From Palsa-601 sp052146895 (GTDB taxonomy: Bacteria > Actinomycetota > Acidimicrobiia > Acidimicrobiales > Bog-793), in the NCBI GenBank assembly GCA_052146895.1, contig JBKQLZ010000111.1, positions 1-11,230 on the forward strand: a stretch of 11,230 nucleotides of DNA. Reading direction: 5' to 3'. The notes under the pieces were generated by a model. The model had not been told where the DNA came from. It ran no database searches and was given only the letters and a program-made list of their open reading frames with translations. Shown here piece after piece: positions 1-7,637 of this stretch. A program made the position numbers and the translations under genes. Positions within the stretch are counted from its first letter, which is position 1. Each line of letters opens with the position of its first letter.

Positions 1-3000
1 TTGGTGCCGCTGCCGCCGATGAGAGTGTCCCCTCCCCCGTTGCCGACTATCAGGTTCGTGCCTTTGCCACCCTCGATCCTGTTCTTGGCGGCGCTCCCTA
101 CGAGGACGTCACCGTGGTTGGAGCCGATGATGCCCTCGAGGCCCTCGAGGGACTCGGTCTTGCCTCCGCCGCCGGTTGCCTCGTCCGCCGGCAGCTTCAG
201 CCCTGAGGGTGTCGTGTACGAGGATGTGCCGACGTTCACGTGAACCGACGCGGTCGCCGAGGAGTAGTCGAGGGTGCCGGCGCCGAGGACGTCGACGATC
301 TTGCCGCCGCCCGTGCCCGGGATGAAAGTGTCCGCCCCCTTGCCACCAGTCATCGTGTCGGCACCGATCCCGCCGACAAGTGTCGCCGGGCCCGATCCAG
401 CGATCAGCGTGTCGGTCCCAGATCCCGCTTGCAGCCAGTCCGTGCCGGACCCGCCCCGAAGCGTCACGGTCCCGCCGCCCGCGATCAGCCGGTTCCCGAA
501 GTTGGAGCCGATCACCGTCTCGATCGTGCCGGGCACGATCGTCAGCGTGCCCGCCCCGCCTGTCGACTGCGCCGTCTTGAGCTCGAGGTCCAAGGTGACG
601 AGACTCTTGGTCAGCGCGAGGTCGAGCGTGTTGCTCCCGCCTCCCCCATCGATGACATCCGCGCCTCCCACCACCTCGAAGACGTCGTTGCCGCTCCCGC
701 CCGCGAACGTGCTCGGGAGCAAGTTGCCCTCGACCGTCCCGCCCTCGGGAGAGCTCACCACATTCTGGATGCCGCTCAGGGTCAGCTCAGCGGGGGCTGG
801 GAACCCGCCGGAGGCGCTTCCCGCGGCGGAGCCCTGGCCGAGGGTGACGTTGGCGGGCTTCGTCGCGCTGGCGAAGCTGATTGTGTCGGAGCCGCCACCG
901 CCGACGAGCGCCATGGTGACAGGGCCGGCAAGGAAGGTGTCGGCGTTGGGCGAGCCCACCATGGTCTGGATGCCCGCGAACGTGTCGGGCGTCAGCGCGG
1001 AAGAGACGGTTCCGCCGATGAGATCGATCGTGAGCGCCGGGCCGGATGGGGGGAAGGAGGCGAAGGAGAGGGTGTTGCCCGACCCTTGACCGCTGAACGA
1101 TTCCCCTCCCGCAACTCCGGAGGCAAGGAACGTCGTGTTCCCGAAGTTCGAGCCGACGAAGCCCTGGATGTCGCCAAACGAGTCAAACGTGTCGCCACCG
1201 ATTGCGACGGTGCCAGCCGCGGCTGAGACCCTAAGCGGCACGCTCGACGACGAGAGAGCGCCGAGATCGAGCACGTTTCCCATGCCGCTTGCCTGGAAGT
1301 TCACCTCGCTCTCGCTCTCCGTGCATCCAGCTGTGGAGTCGGGCGCGGCGGATGCGTCGAACGTCGTGCTCCCTAGCGACGACCCGACGAAGCAGTTCAT
1401 GTCAGCGAAGGTGTCGGACTCCCCCGCTGTGAGGGTCGCCTGCCCGGCCGACACCGATCGGTCGTCGATGACTGCCCCTGCGGGGAACGCGGAGGTGTCG
1501 AGAGTGTTGCCCTGCCCGGCGCCGATGAAGACGAACCCGCCGGTGGAGCCCGGCGCTATGAACGTGGTCGCGCCCGTGCTCGGTCCCGAGATTGTGGTGA
1601 CGCCTGTGAAGGTGTCGGTGCCGCCCGGCAGGCCGGAGATCGTGCCGAGCGATGTGGAGGCGTTTACGGTCGGGCCCTTCGACGGTGGGCAGCTCGAGAA
1701 GTTCATGGTGATTGCCGAGCCCGGTCCGCCTTTGAACTGCTGCCCGGCCGTGCAACCGATCTCGAAGACGCTCGAGCCGGCGGACGCGCCGGTGAAGGTC
1801 TGTATGTCGGAGAAGGTGTCGGTCGTGGAGTCGCCGTCGTTCGTGTTCTCGGCGAGGCCGGACACGGTCGTGGCTCCGATGACGATGCCGGCGGGTGCAC
1901 TGCTGAGGTTGAGCTCATTGCCCGAACCTTCGCCCGCGAAGGTGTAGCCCCCATCACTCGGCGCGATGAAGTCGTTGTCGCCGACCGGAGCGCCGACAAT
2001 CGACTCGAATCCCGTGATGCCGTCTGCGATGCCTGCACCACCTGCGGACTGTGTCGACCCCGCCAGATCCACGCTGACCGCCGCCGTGGCGTTCGCAAAC
2101 GACAGCGTGTCCACCGTGCCGGAAGACGCACCGCCACCGGCAAGCGTGAAGTCGCCTTGGCCGACCTCGAACGTGTCGGGGCCGGGTGACCCTGTGAAGG
2201 CCTGGATGTTCTCGAAGGAGTCGCTCGTATTGCTCGGGGCGCCGCATTCTGCCCCTGTGGTCGCGCCGCTCAGGCCGCAGGCGGTCCCGGTGCCGGTCGC
2301 GCCGGCCACGTCGAGCACGACACCAGTGACGCCCGAGGGGGGTGTCGGCTCGAAGTCGCCGAACGACAATGAGTTGCCGCTGGTGCCGCTCGGCGCGTCG
2401 AAGCTGTAACCGCCATAAGCGTCGCTGACGAAGTTGTTGTCCCCCTGGTCGGAGCCAACGAAGGTCGATACACCCGATGCTGTCGTCGTGCCGCTGAACC
2501 CGCCAGTGATGGTGAAGCCGCTCGCGATCGAAGTTGGGCCGGCGCCACAGCTCGACTCCGTGCAGCCCGCAACTGTCATCGTGATCCCGTTGGGCGCCGC
2601 CGCGTAACTCAGCGTGTCGGTGCCACCGGTGGTCGTCCCGCCGCCGTCTATCGAGTAGTTCCCCGGACCGGCGTCGAACGTGTCGTCGTTCGGAGACCCG
2701 ACGATGGTCGAGAAGTCGGCGAAGGAGTCTGTGCCGGAGCCGGGATCAGCCTGCTGCGGAGTCAAGTCGAGGAAGACCTGGACGCCGTTCGAGGTCGTGA
2801 CGCCGGCGAACGAGAGCGTGTTGTCGATGCCCTCGCCGTTGAACGTGTACCCCCCTGTCTCGCTCGTCACGACGGTGGTGTTCCCACCGTCCGGGCCGTC
2901 GACGGTCGCCACTCCCGCGAACGTCTCGAACGGGGTCGCGCCAGACGAGACCGTGCCGGCTCCGCTCGGCGCAATGTCGACAGCGGCACCGCTTCCGGAT

Positions 3001-5423
3001 GGGACAGACGAGAGATCGAGTGTGTTGTTCGTGCCCTGCCCCCGGAACGTCGTGGAGGTGGGCGTTCCGCAATTCCCGTCGCCGAGCGTCGCCGAGCCGC
3101 TCGCGACAAAGGTCGTGTTCCCGTTGGCCGAACCAACAAATTGCGCGACGTCTGAGAAGCTCTCGGTCGCCGAGCCCGATATCACCGTCCCGCTGCATGC
3201 GGAATCCTGGATCTGGGTGCCGCCGGGGGCGGTAGTCAGGTCGACAGTGTCGTTCGGGGCCGTGCCGCCGTTGAAGGTCAGGCCGCCGCTTGCCGACGAC
3301 TCGAACGTGGTGTCGCCAGTCGACCCGTCGAAAGTTTGGACGTCCCCGAAATAATCGGTTGTCGACGAGCTACCGATGAGCGACTCCTCAAGGCCTGTCA
3401 CGCAGTCCGGTGAAGGCGAGCAGCTGCCTGCTGCGTCGACCGTGAGCCCCGCGAGGGAAAGTCCGCTCAAGTCGAGGGAGTTCGACGACCCGCCAGCCTC
3501 GAAGGTATGGCCGCCGTACCCATCGGACTGGAACGTGTTGCTGCCGGACGACGAGCCGACGAAAGTGGTGAAGTCGTAGGCGAAGGCGTCGCCATCGGAT
3601 GTCCGCATCGTCGCGAGCTCGCAACCGCCGGCGCAGACCGCGGGAGTGCCCGGCATGCCTGCCGCAACCGGGCTCAAAGCGAACAGGATGCCTGCCGGCT
3701 GGGCTGCCAGACTGATCGAATCCTCAACGCCACCGCCAGCAAAGTCCTCGATCCCGGTGAAGCTGATCGTGCCGGCAGCGGTGAGTGTGACCGTGCCAGC
3801 TGTAAGAGTTGGGCTGAGAGTCACCGACGCTCCGCTGAGTTGAGAAAGGTCGAGCGTGTTGGACGAGCCCTCGCCCGAGAACTGATCGGTGACAGAGGGC
3901 GCGGCGGCGAACGTGGTGCCCGAGCAGGCGCCGGTAGAGTCGCACCCAACGAATTGGCTGATGTTCGAGAACGTGGCGATTCGGCCGCCAGCCGGTGCTA
4001 GCTGTGCGGTGCCTGCAACGACGTCGATCTCGAGGGCGTTTCCGGGTGAGCTGAGCGAGCCGAAGTTGAGCTCGTTGGGACCCGCGCCTCCGACGTAGGT
4101 GACGTCAACCGCCGAGCCGGCATTCGTCACCTCACTCGCGTCGAACGTGGTTCTACCCGTGCCGGCGTTGCCGATGAGCTCCGTCACGCCGGAGAAGAGG
4201 TCCACCCCGCCAGCGAGACCAATGACCTCAGCTGGAGTGCTGGCATCGTCGCTGTTGACGCCGACTGTGAGCGGTCCGGTCGTGGCTGGGAGTTGCACCG
4301 TGTCGGGCACCGAGAACGAGCCCACGAAGGTGACACCGCCGGCCGCGCCCGGTTGGAAGGTGGTTCCATTTGGCGACCCGAGCACCGTCGCGATCCCGTA
4401 GAACATGTCGTCGAGTGATGAGCCGTCACTCGCTGTGCCCGTAAGGGTGCCCGGGTTTGCGGCGCTGTCGGCCCCCATCCCCACCGTCAGGTCAGCAGCT
4501 GCCGCGCTCTCGCCCGACAGGTCAAGGGTGTTAGCGATGCCTGCCCCGCTCGTACCCACGAACACGACATCCGGTGCCGTCCCGGGTTGGAAGTCCGTAC
4601 TGAAAGCCGGGCCGTTCACGGTTTGCTCACCGTTGAACGTGACCGTCACGCCGCCCGGCATGCCGGTCACCGAGCCAGGAGCAGCGAGGGTGTCGGCTCC
4701 GGGGTTCACGACGAGCTGCGAGGCGGAGCTCGAGGTGACTCCGGACAGGTCGAGCTCGTTCGTAGTCGCTTGGCCTTGCACATCGAGGCCGACGACGGCA
4801 TATCCCGCCGGAACCGTGACATCTGCGGCCGTGCAGGCGCCTTCGGACAAGGTCACGCCCTCGGTCGTGCCATCCGTGGACACCGCGCTCGCGACTCCGA
4901 CGGTGTCGTCGCCGGCACCGGGGCTCGTGGCGTCATCGCGGATCGCAAGTTCGTCCGACCCGCTCGTCAGCGCAGTGAGCTCTACCTCGAAGTCGACGAC
5001 GCACCCGGTGCTCGATGAAGCGAAGGCGCCGTTCGAGTTGTCGATCTCGATGAACTCGCTCGGGATCGGTGTCCCTGTGGTCAGAAGGAACGCATCGGGG
5101 AACGTCGACGTGCTCAAGCCGGAACAGTCCGGGTTCACCGAGCCTCCGGCCACCGTGACGTCGTAGTCCCCGGCGCTCGCACTTATCACGACCGGGTCCG
5201 CCGAGGTCGTGTCGCTCGAGATCGTGATGTCGACACCACCAGGGTTCACCGTGGTGGTGCTACAGGTGACAGATGGAGCCGCGGCGGCCACTCCGATGTG
5301 AAAAGCGAGGAGGATGCCGGTGACGATGCCAATTGCGGCGATACCCACCACCGATGTGAGAAGCACCCGGCTCGTTGATCGCCCACCCCATGGCAAGCGC
5401 GCTCGATGCGTTGCGATCATCAT
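1..5423 (-). CDS. Giant secreted RTX-like repeat protein, 3' end beyond window (partial)
   Basis: Reading the minus strand from ATG at 5423 gives 1807 codons with no stop down to base 3, so the gene continues past the left edge. I followed the frame throughout and the codon count agrees at both ends. Residues 1-49 look like a signal peptide. Residues 50 to about 335 are a Thr/Ser/Val-rich beta-type region. Residues 337-1565 hold imperfect units of roughly 70 residues. From about 1573 on there are canonical RTX-type runs such as GGSGTD, GGIGADTM and GGKGADTF, which in known families form Ca2+-binding parallel beta-rolls. All 20 cysteines lie before residue 1370 and fall into successive pairs. 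The composition, with very few Lys and many Gly/Ser/Thr, suits an extracellular beta-solenoid. Substrate or partner is unknown; adhesin, matrix or surface-layer roles are possible but not shown. I see no catalytic domain. The start has an SD-like GGAGG 10 nt upstream; a second ATG follows directly at 5420. Confidence 0.88.
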   Translation of the reverse strand, partial: MMIATHRARLPWGGRSTSRVLLTSVVGIAAIGIVTGILLAFHIGVAAAAPSVTCSTTTVNPGGVDITISSDTTSADPVVISASAGDYDVTVAGGSVNPDCSGLSTSTFPDAFLLTTGTPIPSEFIEIDNSNGAFASSSTGCVVDFEVELTALTSGSDELAIRDDATSPGAGDDTVGVASAVSTDGTTEGVTLSEGACTAADVTVPAGYAVVGLDVQGQATTNELDLSGVTSSSASQLVVNPGADTLAAPGSVTGMPGGVTVTFNGEQTVNGPAFSTDFQPGTAPDVVFVGTSGAGIANTLDLSGESAAAADLTVGMGADSAANPGTLTGTASDGSSLDDMFYGIATVLGSPNGTTFQPGAAGGVTFVGSFSVPDTVQLPATTGPLTVGVNSDDASTPAEVIGLAGGVDLFSGVTELIGNAGTGRTTFDASEVTNAGSAVDVTYVGGAGPNELNFGSLSSPGNALEIDVVAGTAQLAPAGGRIATFSNISQFVGCDSTGACSGTTFAAAPSVTDQFSGEGSSNTLDLSQLSGASVTLSPTLTAGTVTLTAAGTISFTGIEDFAGGGVEDSISLAAQPAGILFALSPVAAGMPGTPAVCAGGCELATMRTSDGDAFAYDFTTFVGSSSGSNTFQSDGYGGHTFEAGGSSNSLDLSGLSLAGLTVDAAGSCSPSPDCVTGLEESLIGSSSTTDYFGDVQTFDGSTGDTTFESSASGGLTFNGGTAPNDTVDLTTAPGGTQIQDSACSGTVISGSATESFSDVAQFVGSANGNTTFVASGSATLGDGNCGTPTSTTFRGQGTNNTLDLSSVPSGSGAAVDIAPSGAGTVSSGATPFETFAGVATVDGPDGGNTTVVTSETGGYTFNGEGIDNTLSFAGVTTSNGVQVFLDLTPQQADPGSGTDSFADFSTIVGSPNDDTFDAGPGNYSIDGGGTTTGGTDTLSYAAAPNGITMTVAGCTESSCGAGPTSIASGFTITGGFSGTTTASGVSTFVGSDQGDNNFVSDAYGGYSFDAPSGTSGNSLSFGDFEPTPPSGVTGVVLDVAGATGTGTACGLSGATTGAECGAPSNTSDSFENIQAFTGSPGPDTFEVGQGDFTLAGGGASSGTVDTLSFANATAAVSVDLAGSTQSAGGAGIADGITGFESIVGAPVGDNDFIAPSDGGYTFAGEGSGNELNLSSAPAGIVIGATTVSGLAENTNDGDSTTDTFSDIQTFTGASAGSSVFEIGCTAGQQFKGGPGSAITMNFSSCPPSKGPTVNASTSLGTISGLPGGTDTFTGVTTISGPSTGATTFIAPGSTGGFVFIGAGQGNTLDTSAFPAGAVIDDRSVSAGQATLTAGESDTFADMNCFVGSSLGSTTFDASAAPDSTAGCTESESEVNFQASGMGNVLDLGALSSSSVPLRVSAAAGTVAIGGDTFDSFGDIQGFVGSNFGNTTFLASGVAGGESFSGQGSGNTLSFASFPPSGPALTIDLIGGTVSSALTPDTFAGIQTMVGSPNADTFLAGPVTMALVGGGGSDTISFASATKPANVTLGQGSAAGSASGGFPAPAELTLSGIQNVVSSPEGGTVEGNLLPSTFAGGSGNDVFEVVGGADVIDGGGGSNTLDLALTKSLVTLDLELKTAQSTGGAGTLTIVPGTIETVIGSNFGNRLIAGGGTVTLRGGSGTDWLQAGSGTDTLIAGSGPATLVGGIGADTMTGGKGADTFIPGTGGGKIVDVLGAGTLDYSSATASVHVNVGTSSYTTPSGLKLPADEATGGGGKTESLEGLEGIIGSNHGDVLVGSAAKNRIEGGKGTNLIVGNGGGDTLIGGSGT
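3..707 (-). repeat. Canonical RTX-type glycine/aspartate repeats
   Basis: Residues 1573-1807 contain three clusters of nonapeptide-like motifs. The first is 624-707, with GGSGNDVFEV and GGADVIDGGGGSNTLDL. The second is 318-458, a run of GGSGTDWL, AGSGTDTL, GGIGADTM and GGKGADTF. The third is 3-74, with GGKGTNLIVG, NGGGDTLIGG and SGT at the edge. RTX motifs of the form GGxGxDxUx (U hydrophobic) bind calcium in turns of a parallel beta-roll. The second and third clusters keep the Asp at the ligand position in most turns. A further core, GIIGSNHGDVLVGS, lies between clusters two and three at residues 1764-1777. The array is cut by the window edge, so its length and the protein's C-terminus are unknown. 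Confidence 0.8.
729..4415 (-). repeat. Array of about 18 imperfect protein repeats of 60-88 residues
   Basis: This segment codes residues 337-1565 of the giant protein. Each unit has a core like D-I-Q-T-F-V-G-S-x-x-G-x-T-T-F-x-A, often followed by GG-x-TF-x-G-x-GSGNTLDLS, then a variable beta-type stretch. Cores begin near residues 344, 412, 487, 557, 617, 693, 758, 837, 903, 984, 1072, 1138, 1206, 1274, 1340, 1418, 1484 and 1552, so spacing is most often 65-68 with longer units of 75-88. The core resembles the GT-x-GNDTL ladder that accompanies RTX repeats in other secreted proteins, with Phe and Thr replacing most of the Asp ligands. The copies have diverged in DNA sequence, so this is an old duplication and not a recent tandem expansion. 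Confidence 0.8.
5277..5423 (-). other. Predicted signal peptide of the repeat protein
   Basis: Residues 1-49 have an Arg-containing n-region (MMIATHRARLPWGGRSTSR), a hydrophobic core at about residues 20-41 (VLLTSVVGIAAIGIVTGILL) and an Ala-rich c-region ending VAAAA before APSVTC. This fits general (Sec) secretion with cleavage near residues 47-49. There is no twin-arginine pair and no lipobox cysteine directly after the core. If it is not cleaved it would act as an N-terminal membrane anchor. The exact cleavage site is inferred. Confidence 0.75.
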
Positions 5424-5433
5424 CCTGTGATGC

Positions 5434-5438
5434 CCTCC
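5434..5438 (-). promoter_or_regulatory. Shine-Dalgarno site of the repeat-protein gene
   Basis: GGAGG (read on the minus strand) lies 10 nt before ATG 5423 and 13 nt before the second ATG at 5420. The spacing favours the upstream ATG. It is the clearest ribosome binding site seen in the window. Confidence 0.6.
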
Positions 5439-5466
5439 GCTCGAACAGTCAACGCCGTCGATACGT

Positions 5467-5476
5467 CCCAGCTGGG
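5467..5476. promoter_or_regulatory. Perfect 10-bp palindrome upstream of the repeat-protein gene
   Basis: CCCAGCTGGG lies about 45 bp before the start of the repeat-protein gene, in the 103-bp gap after the GGT-like gene. It could be an operator half-site pair or chance in GC-rich DNA. The gap presumably holds the promoter, but I could not find a convincing -35/-10 pair. Confidence 0.2.
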
Positions 5477-5489
5477 CCAATATACCGGT

Positions 5490-5505
5490 GCAGCCTTCCG
5501 GCTGC
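5490..5505 (-). terminator. GC hairpin with GGAA (GNRA) loop after the GGT-like gene
   Basis: On the minus strand GCAGCC-GGAA-GGCTGC forms a perfect 6-bp stem closed by a GNRA-type tetraloop. It starts 21 nt past the GGT-like stop codon. No U-tract follows, so it is either a U-less hairpin terminator, often proposed in high-GC actinobacteria, or a 3'-end stabiliser. Its position between two same-strand genes fits a transcription boundary. Confidence 0.4.
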
Positions 5506-5526
5506 CCTGGAACGCGTGCGCCCTCG

Positions 5527-7116
5527 CTAGTAGCCGGCAGCCGTCCCCGCGAGAGAGCGGGGGTCGCTCGCCCCTTCCAGACAGCCGTCATGGCACGCGA
5601 TGACGTTGGCGTGGCCGAAGCCGTGATCGAGCCGGCGGCGGCGTGAGACAGCATGCCCGCGGCTCTCGAGACCCTCGATCCATCGGTCGGACGTGTTGGC
5701 TTCGAGCTCCACGGTGACCTCCCCGCCTGCGTCCCAGGTCGTGAAGCCCCTCTGCTCACGGGGATTGGCGAGCACCCATCTCCCGGCGGCAATCGCCTCG
5801 CCCACCGATTCCCGTTGCCGGAGGATCCGGCAGAGCAGCTGCAAGAGGATCTGCGGTTGCGAGTCACCGCCCATCGTGCCGAGCACCATCTGAAGGCGAC
5901 CATCGGTCGTCGTGACAAGAGCTGGGGAGAGTGTGTGCGGGGGCCGGCGCCGGGGGCCGTACTCGGCGGGGTGAGAGGGCTCCAAGGAGTAACCCACGCC
6001 CCTGTTCTGCAAGAAGATCCCGGTCCGAGGCTCGGCGATCCCGGCCCCGAAGCCGCTCGCGTTCGACTGGATCAACGAGACCGCCATCTGGTCGGAGTCG
6101 ACGGTGCAAAGCGAGATCGTCCCGCCGCTCCCGTAACGATCTCCAAGGCGCGCCGCCCGGTCTGCGAGGATCGCCCCGCGTCGCGGCGCGAGCCGCAGCG
6201 GCGAGATCAACTCGTCGCCGTTGGCATGTTCGTGCAGCACGGCGTTGCGATCGTACGCGGCCTGGCGCGCCGATTCGATGAGGAGATGGGCCCAGAGCGG
6301 GTTGTCGGGCTCGTCTGGGAGTGGCAGCCCATCGGCGATCCATGCGGAGGCAAGCGTCAGGTAGCCCTGCGAGTTCGGCGGCGTGGTCCAGATCCGTGCG
6401 CCGAGAGCGTCGACGGAGATGGGTTCGACCCAGTCCGCGAGCGGGGCCGCGAGATCCGACTCGGAGTACTCGCCTGCGCCGAGCTCAATCAGCCCCTGGC
6501 CGAACTCGCCTTGATAGAAGGTCTCGCGCCCGCCTCTCGCGATGCCCTCGAGCGCGCGTGCGATGCCAGGACGGCGCACGATCGCTCCCGGATGGGTGGC
6601 CGCTCGGAAGTCTGCGCCTCCCGGCAGGTGCGCAACCGTAGGGGCGGAGGCCGCCAAAGTGGGCGACGCCGGGAAGCCCTGCGCGCCATACTGCCGCGCC
6701 GGCTCGAGCACTTGGCCGAGCGGCATCTTGCCGAAGCGCTCGTGCAAGGACAGCCATCCGTCCACGCACCCGGGCACCGGCACCGCCCGGATGTCACCGG
6801 TAGGTGGCATGAATGTGTGTCCCTCAGCCCGGAGACGCTCGGGGTCTGCGCCCGAGCCGGACCTGCCGCTCGAGTTGAGGGCTTCCGGCCGTTCGCCCGC
6901 ACGGTGGACGATGGCGAAGAGGTCTCCCCCCATCCCGCACATCTGCTGAGTCGTGACGGCCAGCACGGCGCTCGTCGCGACAGCCGCGTCAGCGGCGTTG
7001 CCTCCGGCACCCATCGTCGCGACTCCGGCTTGTGCCGCAAGGTGATCCACGGCGCAGACCATTGCCTTTGCGGCAAAGCGTGAAGTAAATGGAGCGAGCC
7101 GTGCCAAGGTCGTCAC
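5527..7116 (-). CDS. Gamma-glutamyltransferase-like Ntn hydrolase (cytoplasmic type)
   Basis: The 529-residue product matches the gamma-glutamyltransferase family over its full length. These enzymes are made as a precursor that cuts itself before a threonine, which becomes the nucleophile attacking gamma-glutamyl bonds as in glutathione. Visible landmarks are LAAQAG and GAGGNAADAAVA (residues 26-47), CGMGGDLFAI (60-69), TTPPNSQGYLTL (244-255), the cleavage/nucleophile segment GGTISLCTVD with T333 (codon at 6118-6120), SLIQSN soon after, then HTLSPALV and GTMGGDSQPQ in the C-terminal part. T333 aligns with the catalytic Thr of the E. coli enzyme by its spacing to the V-D that follows. There is no signal peptide, unlike periplasmic Ggt, so it resembles the YwrD-like or acylase branch and the substrate is open. 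The start is GTG at 7116 with only a weak SD; ATG at codon 19 is an alternative. It lies 36 bp after the DUF1707 gene and is probably co-transcribed with it. Confidence 0.9.
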   Translation of the reverse strand: MTTLARLAPFTSRFAAKAMVCAVDHLAAQAGVATMGAGGNAADAAVATSAVLAVTTQQMCGMGGDLFAIVHRAGERPEALNSSGRSGSGADPERLRAEGHTFMPPTGDIRAVPVPGCVDGWLSLHERFGKMPLGQVLEPARQYGAQGFPASPTLAASAPTVAHLPGGADFRAATHPGAIVRRPGIARALEGIARGGRETFYQGEFGQGLIELGAGEYSESDLAAPLADWVEPISVDALGARIWTTPPNSQGYLTLASAWIADGLPLPDEPDNPLWAHLLIESARQAAYDRNAVLHEHANGDELISPLRLAPRRGAILADRAARLGDRYGSGGTISLCTVDSDQMAVSLIQSNASGFGAGIAEPRTGIFLQNRGVGYSLEPSHPAEYGPRRRPPHTLSPALVTTTDGRLQMVLGTMGGDSQPQILLQLLCRILRQRESVGEAIAAGRWVLANPREQRGFTTWDAGGEVTVELEANTSDRWIEGLESRGHAVSRRRRLDHGFGHANVIACHDGCLEGASDPRSLAGTAAGY

Positions 7117-7152
7117 CTCGTGTCTCGACGCCGCAATGTTGCGGCCCTACGT

Positions 7153-7620
7153 TCAGCGACCGAGGCTCCGCCGGCCCGTGCCGAACATCCCTTTCTTGCG
7201 GTCGCCCCGCGCAAGACGCCACGCGAAGCCCGTAGCGCCCGTCAAGAGGATCAGGATGAACCACTCGAACCCCATCCCTGTCGCCAACCAGACGGCGATC
7301 CAGAGAACGAGCAGGATGCCGGAGTACCAGAGCTGACGCTCGAGGAAGGACCGCTGCTTCTTGCGTGACGTGGGCGCTTCGAGGCCGTGCGCCAAGATGA
7401 AATCGGCCTGCACGCGGGCGGATGGCGCTGTGCTCGATAGGACAGCGTCAAGCTCCGCGAGCGTCTTTGCGCGGAACACCTCTTCCATCCGGTCGTCGAG
7501 CTCGCGAGAGCTCAGCCGGCCCTCATCTGCTTGAGAGCGCAACAGCCCCACGACGCGCGCCCGATCGACCTCGGACGCTTCGGTCCGCGCCCGTCTCGGA
7601 TCCCCAGGCAGCGTGCTCAC
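7153..7620 (-). CDS. DUF1707 and two-transmembrane (2TM) domain protein
   Basis: The 155-residue product has an N-terminal DUF1707 domain (about residues 15-66), recognised from the pattern RARVVGLLRSQADEGRLSS then ELDDRMEEVFRAKTLAELDAVL. This is a short helical module common in actinobacterial membrane proteins and related in style to SHOCT domains. A basic linker (SRKKQR, 85-90) leads to two hydrophobic helices at about 98-115 and 118-135 joined by a tight Gly turn, matching the 2TM domain, then a short basic tail ending RRSLGR. Both termini are probably cytoplasmic. The role of the family is unknown; some members look like regulators or sensors at the membrane. The start is GTG at 7620, chosen because it gives the usual DUF1707 lead-in; no clear SD precedes it. 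It is divergent from coxE, with 66 bp between the starts. Confidence 0.85.
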   Translation of the reverse strand: MSTLPGDPRRARTEASEVDRARVVGLLRSQADEGRLSSRELDDRMEEVFRAKTLAELDAVLSSTAPSARVQADFILAHGLEAPTSRKKQRSFLERQLWYSGILLVLWIAVWLATGMGFEWFILILLTGATGFAWRLARGDRKKGMFGTGRRSLGR

Positions 7621-7637
7621 TCAACCATGGTGCCAGA

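Noticed and set aside
729..4415. Repeated short words (such as aacgtgtcg) as a CRISPR or DNA-level repeat array
   Set aside because: The words recur only because the encoded protein repeats share DTF/NTL-type codons; spacing is uneven, the reading frame stays open and there are no unique spacers between identical repeats.
240..5166. Long plus-strand open frames (e.g. 240-1226, 274-1089, 1135-1947, 2680-3354, 4405-5166) as genes
   Set aside because: They are Pro/Ser/Ala/Arg-rich antisense readings of the giant minus-strand gene, match no family, overlap each other and lack ribosome binding sites. The minus frame has a signal peptide and clear repeat structure.
5424..5526. TTGACT (5442-5447 region, minus strand) as a -35 box for the repeat-protein gene
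   Set aside because: No acceptable -10 hexamer lies 16-19 bp downstream; the position it would need falls between the SD and the start codon.
5653..7083. 476-codon plus-strand frame as a gene
   Set aside because: It is the antisense of the GGT-like gene, whose catalytic and family motifs are unmistakable; the plus-strand translation resembles nothing.
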